Shown: in pieces, positions 1 to 5,149 of the stretch
Layout of the letters: each line of letters starts with the position of its first letter
Position numbering within the stretch: position 1 is the first letter of the stretch
NCBI GenBank assembly: GCA_009780285.1
Contig: WRAL01000093.1
Coordinates: 1 to 6,348 of the forward strand
Direction: 5' to 3'
Origin: Treponema sp.
Lineage (GTDB): Bacteria; Spirochaetota; Spirochaetia; Treponematales; Breznakiellaceae
Length of the DNA: 6,348 bases
The notes under the pieces: model-generated
What the model was told of the DNA's origin: nothing
What the model saw: only the letters and a program-made list of their open reading frames with translations
Databases searched by the model: none
Translations under genes and position numbers: made by a program

Positions 1-292
1 AAACAAGGTAGTCGTCGCAGCCGTCGAAGGTTTCCTCCCAGCCGAAAAACACGTCCAGCCCGCGCCGCGCGCCTTCCTCGCGCGCCTCCTCGAAGCCCTT
101 GCAGAATTGATTGACCCATTCCTTCCAAGGCAGCTTGCGGGAAACGGCGGTGTGCCCGCGCCAGAAGTGATCGGTTACGACGATGCCGGAATAGCCCATA
201 TCGACGTAGGCGGCGATATACTCCGAGCCTTTGGAGACGGCGCAGGCGCTGGAAAATGAGGTGTGAAGATGAGTCTCGTAAAGGTAGCCCAC
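1..292 (-). CDS. PHP-domain metal-dependent phosphoesterase, N-terminal part (gene runs off the left edge)
   Basis: About 97 N-terminal codons are visible. The protein begins with a GTG and gives VGYLYETHLHTSFSS. HLHT (residues 8-11) is the first metal-binding motif of PHP domains, and GIVVTDH (about 38-44) is the second. FGWEETFDG, near the edge, matches the next conserved strand, where an acidic residue usually helps bind metal. PHP proteins hydrolyse phosphate esters with a multi-metal site; the substrate cannot be told here. An in-frame TAG at 302-304 sits four codons upstream of the GTG and no other start lies between, so GTG at 292 is the likely start, with TAGGCGG as a modest ribosome site. 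It follows the exported-protein gene by 32 bases on the same strand, so the two are probably cotranscribed. The family call is firm; the precise function is unknown. Confidence 0.85.
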   Translation of the reverse strand, partial: MGYLYETHLHTSFSSACAVSKGSEYIAAYVDMGYSGIVVTDHFWRGHTAVSRKLPWKEWVNQFCKGFEEAREEGARRGLDVFFGWEETFDGCDDYLV

Positions 293-324
293 TGCGCCCG
301 CCTAAACGCCGCGATCCTTCGCTC

Positions 325-687
325 TTACCAAATCCACCCGAATTCCTTGAGCAGGGCGGAATTCGCGGAAGTCTGCCTGTCAAGAACGATCACGCCCAGA
401 TCGTCCTCCAGCAGTATCCTGTTATTGCTGACGACAGTGAAAACAAAGGGGTCGCCGTCCAAAAGCAGGCTGTCGCCGGAAACCCTGTAGGGAATCACCT
501 CCACGTCATAGTCATCGTATATCCAGACGCAAAGACCGTCCAAAAAGATTATCAGGTAGGTGTCCGCGCCTTCCTGCGCGACCCACACGCCCTCGAATTG
601 GTTTTCCCTCGCCGCGCTTTGCCCAAAGGCCAGCGCCGCCGTTAAAAGACCCAATGCCAGGGCCAGCAACGCTACTTTCTTTTTCAC
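325..687 (-). CDS. Small exported protein, possibly lipocalin-like beta-barrel, unknown function
   Basis: The protein has 120 residues. Residues 1-25 form a signal peptide: lysines at the start, a Leu/Ala-rich core, then ALAFGQSA as the likely cleavage region. No lipobox cysteine is seen, so it is more likely periplasmic or secreted than a lipoprotein. The mature part starts FEGVW (31-35) and alternates hydrophobic strands with turns (FLDG, VSGDSLLLDGD, VSNNRILLEDD). This resembles small secreted eight-strand barrel or lipocalin-like proteins that begin with a G-x-W motif. The fold is inferred from pattern only. An ATG at 699 opens the same frame, but the bases around it read ATGGAGGTCGAAGTG. 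GGAGGT there is an ideal ribosome site for the GTG at 687, which is followed by a typical KKK signal-peptide start, so the GTG is preferred. It is the first gene of a unit continuing into the PHP gene. Confidence 0.75.
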   Translation of the reverse strand: MKKKVALLALALGLLTAALAFGQSAARENQFEGVWVAQEGADTYLIIFLDGLCVWIYDDYDVEVIPYRVSGDSLLLDGDPFVFTVVSNNRILLEDDLGVIVLDRQTSANSALLKEFGWIW

Positions 688-691
688 TTCG

Positions 692-697
692 ACCTCC
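692..697 (-). promoter_or_regulatory. Ribosome binding site GGAGGT that decides the start of the exported-protein gene
   Basis: GGAGGT on the minus strand lies four bases before GTG at 687. It overlaps the upstream in-frame ATG at 699, making that ATG a poor start candidate. Confidence 0.7.
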
Positions 698-715
698 ATA
701 GCCAGTCCATAAGGG

Positions 716-744
716 ATTGTGTCTGATTTTTTTCAGGCCGTCAA
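716..744 (-). promoter_or_regulatory. Sigma70-like promoter for the exported-protein/PHP pair
   Basis: On the minus strand TTGACG (739-744) is separated by 17 bases from CACAAT (716-721). The -35 box matches consensus at 5 of 6 bases, the -10 box at 4 of 6, and the spacing is ideal. Transcription would start near 709, about 20 bases before the GTG at 687. The spacer contains an A-run. This is a sequence match only. Confidence 0.5.
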
Positions 745-781
745 GCGGGCGCGTTGCCATCCAAATGTAAATTCATTAGAG

Positions 782-897
782 GCACTTGCAAAACTTCAGG
801 TTTGCAAGTGCAACCGATAAAAAATGCATGTTTCGTAGCCCATAGGGCGAGAAACTGCATAGCCTCTTGCAAAACTAACCGAGTTTTGCAAGAGGCT
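782..897. repeat. Structured three-hairpin repeat, copy 1 (upstream of traX)
   Basis: Three hairpins follow one another. Hairpin A (782-811) has an 11-base perfect stem, GCACTTGCAAA with TTTGCAAGTGC, and loop ACTTCAGG. Hairpin M (824-860) pairs ATGCA and GTTTC with GAAAC and TGCAT around one bulged T, with an inner GCCC/GGGC stem. Hairpin B (861-897) has a perfect 16-base stem, AGCCTCTTGCAAAACT with its complement, and loop AACCG. Copy 2 at 1808-1910 has the same order and loop sequences but different stem bases. The outer ends of copy 1 are also imperfect inverted repeats (779-795 with 882-898, 15 of 17). It fills much of the 285-base divergent gap between the exported-protein gene and traX. 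It could be a small mobile palindromic element, a structured RNA, or both. Confidence 0.8.
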
Positions 898-972
898 CAT
901 TAAATCGACTTTTTTCCCTAATCGCTCCGGACTTTTTTCCAAAAAGATCGTAAGCTGCGGCAAGGAGCAATC

Positions 973-1669
973 GTGAAAAGTTTTGACGCCTACAGCTTAA
1001 ATGGATAGCCATAATCGGAATGACCCTTAACCATGCCGCCCAGGTTTTCGCCGACGCGCTGCCGGCCTTTGTAAGCCTGCCCTTCTGGCGGCGGGCGGGC
1101 TTACCTTTCCAATAATGGCCTTTCTCGCGGTCGAGGGATTCGGGCGCACTTCCAGCCTGAAAAAATACCTTTTGCGCCTTTTTCTTTTTGGCCTGATCGC
1201 GCAAGTCCCCTACATGCTGGCGCTGGGGGCGGCGTGGTTCCAGCTAAACATTTTGTTCACGATTTTTTGGGGAATGCTTCTGCTTGTCCTGCACGAAAAG
1301 ATCAAGAGCCGCGCGCTTTTTTGGACCGTTTTCGTAATCGGAACGCTTATCTCAGCGACTATGGACTGGCAGATCATAGGGATCGTGGTGATGATTTTGT
1401 ACCTCGTAATTTCGAACGAAAGGGCGCGAAGAATCGTTCCGGCGATCGTCGTCGGCGCGTACATGGTCGGAGCCGCGCTCCTGGTCTTTGTTATCGTTGG
1501 GGAAATGGATTGGTCGATGCCGGCATTCGCGCTTGGCTGCCTTGCATCGACGTTTTTAATTTTCGGGCATAACGGCGAGCGTGGCCGGCCGATGAAGTAT
1601 TTTTTCTACGCCTTCTATCCCCTGCACCTGGCGATTCTCGCCGGGCTTGCAATTATTTTTAGGCTCTAG
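973..1669 (+). pseudogene. traX: TraX-family integral membrane protein, interrupted by two apparent single-base losses
   Basis: The gene can be rebuilt from three frames as a protein of about 232 residues, normal for the TraX family. It starts at GTG 973, five bases after AGGAG (963-967), giving VKSFDAYSL. The frame then stops at TAG 1006. One base lost near 999-1002 shifts to WIAIIGMTLNHAAQVF, continuing to about FVSLPFW, a typical TraX first helix and loop. A second loss, most likely in the G/C run 1087-1100, shifts to AAGGLTFPIMAFLAVEGF and on to the end at 1669; without it that frame stops at TAA 1113. The rest has the family LKKYLLRL stretch, several membrane helices and the C-terminal FYAFYPLHL motif. 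TraX in F plasmid acetylates pilin, but chromosomal homologues are mostly uncharacterised. An ATG at 1115 would open only the last 184 residues and cuts into the first conserved block, so it is not the native start. Sequencing or assembly error is the main alternative to a decayed gene. Confidence 0.85.
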
Positions 1670-1775
1670 TGTTCCGGAATATTCGGTTTGCTAAATCGCA
1701 ACGTTCGGTAATCCCTTGCCAGGCAAGGAATTACCTCAGCCTGCATTCCGTCATTTGAATATTCCGGAACACTAG
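1666..1775. mobile_element. 110-base palindromic MITE-like element with 19-base perfect inverted ends, IS630-type CTAG/TA insertion
   Basis: CTAGTGTTCCGGAATATTC (1666-1684) is repeated exactly inverted at 1757-1775. Concentric with it is an inner hairpin, GGTAATCCCTTGCC (1707-1720) with GGCAAGGAATTACC (1722-1735), matching at 13 of 14. The element has no coding capacity. IS630-family transposons are known to insert at TA, often within CTAG, and to duplicate the TA. Here the ends read C-TA-GTGTTCC and GGAACAC-TA-G, so a CTAG target with a duplicated TA fits. The left TA lies inside the traX stop codon (CTC TAG), so insertion would leave the stop intact. The inner hairpin may also end transcription between the convergent traX and kinase genes. 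The IS630 link is inference; no transposase is in the window. Confidence 0.75.
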
Positions 1776-1807
1776 CGCCGGCCGCTCGATGCGGGCTTCA
1801 ATAGATC

Positions 1808-1910
1808 TGTTTCGAAACTTCAGTTTCCGAACAATTTCCGCTGAAAACAGCAAAACACGCAGTATTTTGCTGGACTCGTTCGACAACTAACCGAGTTGTC
1901 GAACAAGTCC
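1808..1910. repeat. Structured three-hairpin repeat, copy 2 (overlaps the 3' end of the sugar kinase gene)
   Basis: It has the same layout as copy 1. Hairpin A (1808-1833) pairs TGTTTCGAAACT with AGTTTCCGAACA with two mismatches, and carries the shared AAACTTCAG/TTT apex. The middle hairpin (1848-1872) pairs CAGCAAAA with TTTTGCTG, next to a tiny GCTGAAAACAGC hairpin. Hairpin B (1872-1910) pairs GGACTCGTTCGACAACT with AGTTGTCGAACAAGTCC around loop AACCG. The single C/A mismatch on the plus strand becomes a G-U wobble in minus-strand RNA, so in that transcript the 17-base stem is fully paired. The core ACTAACCGAGT is identical to copy 1. Bases 1887-1910 are also the end of the kinase coding region. 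Confidence 0.75.
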
Positions 1911-2840
1911 AATCTCGGCCAAAGTCGGCATGGCCGGAATCCCGCCCTTCCTCGTCGCGGTAAGGCTGCCGGCGGCGCAGGCGAAGGAGACGGCGCGCGC
2001 AAGCTCCTGCGGCGATATGTCCCGCAGTTCCTCAAGGCTTTTTCCGCGCAGGCAGTAATGGACGGCACCAAGGAAGGCGTCGCCGGCGCCGGTCGTGTCG
2101 ACGGCCTTTACGGGAGGGGCCTTTACCCGGCCGGAGCCCCGCGCGCAGCGGAAAAACGCGCCGCGCTCGCCCAGGGAAACAAGCGCGATGGCCGCGCCGC
2201 TTTCCGCCAAGGCCCGCGATCCTTCCTCCGGATCCTCGGCGCCGACAAGAAAGCGCAGTTCCTCCTGGGAAACCTTGATGATGTCGGCCAGGGGCGCGAG
2301 CCGCGCTATTTCGGCCTTCGCCTCGGCCTCGCTTTTCCAGAGAAAGCGCCGGTAGTTGGGATCGAAGCTGATGATTTTCCCGCGCGCCTTGGCGTATTCG
2401 ACGGCGAGCCGCGTCGTCGTTCTGCAAGGCTCGTCGCTGAGGGACACGGCGCCAAAGTGAAAAACCCGCGCCTCGTCGATGATCGCGCGGTTTACCTCTT
2501 CCCAGGCGAGCATTAGATCGGCGCCTTCCTTTCGGTAAAAGCTGAAGTCGCGCTCGCCGCTTTCGCTCAGGCTGACGATGGCAAGGGTGGTAAGATAGGC
2601 AGGATCCTTGACAAGGCCGCGAGCCTCTACGCCGGCTTCGACGAGCGCCTTCTCCAGAAAACGGCCAAACGCATCGTCGCCCACCTTGCCGACAAAGGAC
2701 GCGCCGCCGCCGAGCTTTGCAAGCATCGCCGTCATGTTCGCGACCCCGCCGCCGGGATTCACGGCGAAAAGCATTTCCCCGCCCGCTCCGGCCGGCGTAA
2801 AGTCCACCAACAGCTCGCCAAAACCGCAAAAATCGTTCAC
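1887..2840 (-). CDS. PfkB/ribokinase-family sugar kinase, probable fructokinase
   Basis: The 317-residue length is usual for fructokinases of this family. It would phosphorylate a sugar, probably fructose to fructose 6-phosphate, using ATP in the cytoplasm. The N-terminal family signature is NPGGGVANMTAMLAKLGG (28-45) followed by FVGKVGDDAFG (49-59). SFYRKEGADLML (100-111), FHFGAVSLSDEP (127-138) and FDPNYR (159-164) match fructokinase sequences I know. The C-terminal signature VDTTGAGDAFLGA (247-259) holds the anion hole GAG and catalytic Asp254. The substrate call rests on overall resemblance; another ketose or nucleoside is possible. The start is GTG at 2840, five bases after GGAGA. It lies 24 bases after the HEPN gene on the same strand, so it is probably cotranscribed with it. 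Oddly, the last seven residues (GLVRQLG) and the stop are encoded within hairpin B of the downstream structured repeat. Confidence 0.9.
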   Translation of the reverse strand: MNDFCGFGELLVDFTPAGAGGEMLFAVNPGGGVANMTAMLAKLGGGASFVGKVGDDAFGRFLEKALVEAGVEARGLVKDPAYLTTLAIVSLSESGERDFSFYRKEGADLMLAWEEVNRAIIDEARVFHFGAVSLSDEPCRTTTRLAVEYAKARGKIISFDPNYRRFLWKSEAEAKAEIARLAPLADIIKVSQEELRFLVGAEDPEEGSRALAESGAAIALVSLGERGAFFRCARGSGRVKAPPVKAVDTTGAGDAFLGAVHYCLRGKSLEELRDISPQELARAVSFACAAGSLTATRKGGIPAMPTLAEIGLVRQLG

Positions 2841-2864
2841 ATGATTCTCCTTTATGAAGCGCGG

Positions 2865-3266
2865 CTATTCGGCGAACAGCTCGGGCGTTTCGGCCTTTAG
2901 AAAATCCCTTATGGACTTTGCATGAGCGATAACAGTCTTCATGTCGTCCTCGGACAAGCTTAGCCCAAGATCATAGCGCGGCTGCACGCTAAAGTGGCTT
3001 ATCACCGAGCATTGCGTAGACACGCTTGCGAACGCTGGGCGCTTCTTTTCGGGAAGAGCGCAAAGCTCGTCCAAAAACGCGCGCGGCGGCTCCACGCCAA
3101 GAATAACCAAGGCGCCTTTCAGATATTTTTCCGCTGTCTGTTGACAGAAAAAAGCCACAACCTCCGTTGGCAGCGGACGCATGGTCGCGGCCAAATGTTC
3201 GGCCACGGAAAGATCGCGCTCGGCGAGAAGCCTCCATTCCAAGGGCGAATTGGTTTGTTCAGCCAT
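2865..3266 (-). CDS. HEPN-domain protein, partner of the upstream MNT nucleotidyltransferase
   Basis: This is a 133-residue helical protein. The N-terminal WRLLAERDLSVAEHL (11-25) and the hallmark FCQQTAEKYLKGALVILG (40-57) are typical of the HEPN family in Pfam (PF05168). The usual RTHDL after this helix is replaced by RAFLDEL (62-68). I see no R-x(4-6)-H RNase motif in the C-terminal half; the only match, R17 to H24, is in the first helix, not the catalytic position. It may therefore be a non-nuclease HEPN, or use another surface. ATG at 3266 is chosen: the MNT gene ends at 3259, giving an 8-base overlap (ATGGCTGA) and probable translational coupling. A TTG at 3290 would add eight residues but lacks a ribosome site. 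MNT/HEPN pairs often act as toxin-antitoxin modules; whether this one does is not shown. Confidence 0.85.
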   Translation of the reverse strand: MAEQTNSPLEWRLLAERDLSVAEHLAATMRPLPTEVVAFFCQQTAEKYLKGALVILGVEPPRAFLDELCALPEKKRPAFASVSTQCSVISHFSVQPRYDLGLSLSEDDMKTVIAHAKSIRDFLKAETPELFAE

Positions 3267-3582
3267 AAATCCTAATCCCGTCCCTGTCAACTTTTTTTTC
3301 CAGCGTGATGTGATTCAGCCTTTCCAAAAAGGCGCTTTTGTTCTTAGCGATAATGTCAACCGGCATGGATTTTTTGCGGTCGATGGCCAGCCGGATTTGC
3401 AGGCCGGCGTCAAGGTCGCGCATGGGCAGCCCGTCCTTCAGCACGACGTAAAGGTCGAGGTCGGAATCCTTGCGCGGCTCGCCGTAAGCGTGGGAGCCAA
3501 AAAGATAAATCCGCTCCACAGGCGCCGCCGCCACGATAAGTTCCTTTAGCTTGTCCAGTTCCGCCCGAATCGCCGCGTCCAT
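3259..3582 (-). CDS. Minimal nucleotidyltransferase (MNT, pol-beta superfamily), putative antitoxin-type partner of HEPN
   Basis: The protein has 107 residues, the normal size for a minimal nucleotidyltransferase. The strand IYLFGSHAYGEPRKDSDLDL (25-44) contains the G-S-x10-D-x-D motif: Gly29-Ser30, Asp41 and Asp43 bind metal and nucleotide. A third acidic residue in MPVDIIA (73-79), Asp76, completes the usual triad, so the active site looks intact. In characterised pairs, such enzymes transfer AMP to the HEPN partner and silence it; that role is inferred here. ATG at 3582 is chosen because the domain begins soon after. The frame stays open to 3711, but that would overlap the permease gene. 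The ribosome site is weak: GAGG lies about 13 bases upstream. The HEPN gene overlaps its end by 8 bases. It starts 64 bases after the permease stop, beyond a GC-rich hairpin. Confidence 0.88.
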   Translation of the reverse strand: MDAAIRAELDKLKELIVAAAPVERIYLFGSHAYGEPRKDSDLDLYVVLKDGLPMRDLDAGLQIRLAIDRKKSMPVDIIAKNKSAFLERLNHITLEKKVDRDGIRIYG

Positions 3583-3615
3583 ACTTAAAGCATAGCCTCT
3601 TTCCGGCCTGGATAC

Positions 3616-3641
3616 AAGGCGCGGCAAGAACGCCGCGCCTT
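3616..3641 (-). terminator. GC-rich hairpin after the permease operon, possible weak terminator or attenuator
   Basis: AAGGCGCGGC (3616-3625) pairs perfectly with GCCGCGCCTT (3632-3641) around a six-base loop. It lies just downstream of the permease stop at 3647 on the minus strand and upstream of the MNT gene. The bases after the stem in the minus transcript (GTATCC after UU) lack a proper U-run, so full intrinsic termination is doubtful. Partial read-through into the MNT-HEPN-kinase genes is possible, as is mRNA 3'-end protection. Confidence 0.45.
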
Positions 3642-3646
3642 TCGGC

Positions 3647-5149
3647 CTACGCCGCCTGCGCCTTCGCCTCGGCCCTTGCCGCGCGCCTGCTTTTGACGCG
3701 CTTCCAGGCATGCATGATAAGCGCTATCGCGATGACGGCGTTGGCGACGAAGACGCGGAAATACTCGCCTATCAAAGCGCTGCCCATCAAACGGTTGCCA
3801 GCCATAGGCGCCAGGATAAACAGCGAGTGGAACAAAATAACGCCAAGCACGGCATGTTTGACCGAGGCGCGGCTTACCGTGGCGCCGCCCACAAGGAGCG
3901 CCGCTATCGCGTAAAGCCCGACGTTTGAATGCGAGCCGTAAGTCTGCATCACGCCGAAGTTCTGAAGCATGATGATCTGGCCGTAGGCGGCAAGCAGCGT
4001 GGACATGATCATCGCGATCACGCGCGTTCGGTCCACGTTGATCCCGGCCGTGGTCGCCACCGCGCGATCGTGGCCGGCGGTGCGCATGTTTTGTCCAAGG
4101 CGCGTGCTTAAAAACCAATTGATAAAAAAGCAAAGCCCCACGATGATCAGATAGGTAAAAATCGGAACCCTTACCCGGCTAAGCCCAAGGTTTATCGCCG
4201 GGAAAAACGTTACGGCAAAAATCGCCGCGGCGCCGGCGACCTGCGCGATGGGTTTTGCAAGGGAAGAGCGAACTCCCCCGCGCCGACCTAAAAGCGCGTG
4301 GATCAGGGCATGCGCCCCGTACAAGGCCATAAACAGCGCCACAAGCCGCACGGCGGTAAGGCCGATCACGCGGTCGTAATAGAGGAACTGCAAAAAAGGC
4401 TCGACGACAAAGCTCAGCCCGTATGTCAGCCAGAGAACGGCCAGCAAGACAAGCGGCCTTGCAAAGCCGCCGGCCCCGCGCAATTTCAAAGGCTGTTTTT
4501 TGACAAGATTGAAAATCACCAGCGCAAGCACAAAGGCCAGAATTATCCAGACTGCCACGGAAAGAACGTTGTACAAAGACACGTTGTCCAAAGCCTGGCG
4601 CATGGCGTTTTCCTGATCGAGGTCTATGGCGTTAAGCACGCCCACGCCGGTGGGCGTTACCAGCCGAGCGTTCGAGATCGTGATCACCCCGCCCATTACA
4701 AAAAGGAAAAAGAACTGATAAAAGCCGTCGGCGAACAGCGCCGTAACCATGCCGCCTATCATCTCGGCGCCTTTCATCTTGTTGAAAAGCCTTCCTATTA
4801 AAAATCCCAGCGCAAGCGCAATCGGCGTCGCCACGGCGGCGGCGGCGGCAACGCCCCAAACGCCCTGCCCGCCCCACAGCACCACAAGGAACACGGCGAT
4901 CTGCGCGGACATGGCGCCTATCACAATGCCGAAGTTGAGACCCAGGCCCGCGACCACAGGGATCAAAAGGCTTAACACCATAAAGGTATTGCGTCCAAAG
5001 CGGGTGAATAGCTCGCTGAAAAACATCACTGTGGAAACGCCGGAAGCGAAAAAAGCAAAAAGAGCCATGCCGGCGAAAAGAATCACAACTTTGTTTTCGT
5101 AAATAACGCTCCCGGTTTTTTCCAGGACAGCGCGCGTTTTGTCGGACAT
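3647..5149 (-). CDS. ABC transporter permease, BPD_transp_2 family (simple-sugar/nucleoside importer type)
   Basis: This is a 500-residue inner-membrane protein with about ten or more hydrophobic segments, starting around residues 21-44. It would form half of the transmembrane channel of an importer, with the adjacent permease as the other half. The C-terminal cytoplasmic coupling region STRLGQNMRTAG (348-359), then AGINVDRTRV (368-377), then LVGGATVSRASV (419-430) is the family signature; similar positions in the adjacent permease are TRLG, GINVDR and GGATVKRA. The C-terminus is basic and alanine-rich. At 500 residues it is longer than its partner and than most of this family (usually 300-400). 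Residues about 225-325 form an extra block with hydrophobic segments that the partner lacks. ATG at 5149 overlaps the partner's stop (TAATG), so translation is probably coupled. Sugar versus nucleoside cannot be settled; the sugar kinase downstream favours a sugar. Confidence 0.88.
   Translation of the reverse strand: MSDKTRAVLEKTGSVIYENKVVILFAGMALFAFFASGVSTVMFFSELFTRFGRNTFMVLSLLIPVVAGLGLNFGIVIGAMSAQIAVFLVVLWGGQGVWGVAAAAAVATPIALALGFLIGRLFNKMKGAEMIGGMVTALFADGFYQFFFLFVMGGVITISNARLVTPTGVGVLNAIDLDQENAMRQALDNVSLYNVLSVAVWIILAFVLALVIFNLVKKQPLKLRGAGGFARPLVLLAVLWLTYGLSFVVEPFLQFLYYDRVIGLTAVRLVALFMALYGAHALIHALLGRRGGVRSSLAKPIAQVAGAAAIFAVTFFPAINLGLSRVRVPIFTYLIIVGLCFFINWFLSTRLGQNMRTAGHDRAVATTAGINVDRTRVIAMIMSTLLAAYGQIIMLQNFGVMQTYGSHSNVGLYAIAALLVGGATVSRASVKHAVLGVILFHSLFILAPMAGNRLMGSALIGEYFRVFVANAVIAIALIMHAWKRVKSRRAARAEAKAQAA

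Noticed and set aside
907..940. Direct repeat GACTTTTTTCC at 907-917 and 930-940
   Set aside because: It is only two short T-rich copies close together, with no further units or matching structure; likely chance.
995..1112. Programmed -1 frameshifting to express traX
   Set aside because: Neither break has a canonical X-XXY-YYZ slippery heptamer in the right phase, and two such events in one short gene would be very inefficient. Base loss or sequence error is simpler, though not excluded.
875..1204. Minus-strand ORF of 109 codons opposite traX
   Set aside because: It is antisense to the traX reading frames, has no recognisable domain, and ends in the structured repeat only because the repeat core contains TAG in that frame.
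1115..1669. A complete 184-residue membrane protein starting at ATG 1115
   Set aside because: The ATG lies inside the conserved TraX block FPIMAF-VEGF, and the missing N-terminal TraX sequence is found just upstream in other frames behind a GTG with a good ribosome site.
782..1910. CRISPR-like repeats
   Set aside because: There are only two copies about 1 kb apart, no regular spacers and no cas genes. The similarity is in hairpin layout and loops, not in a fixed repeat sequence.
2865..3290. HEPN protein starting at TTG 3290
   Set aside because: There is no ribosome site before the TTG and the added residues (MTGTGLGF) are not part of the domain. The ATG at 3266 gives the usual short overlap with MNT.
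3181..3549. Plus-strand ORFs opposite the minus-strand genes throughout 1896-6339
   Set aside because: They are antisense shadows from GC-rich codon use, with arginine- or alanine-rich translations lacking domains, each covered by a well-supported gene on the other strand.
3259..3711. Longer MNT protein starting at 3711
   Set aside because: The extra N-terminus is low-complexity arginine-rich sequence overlapping the permease 3' end; the MNT domain fits a start at 3582.
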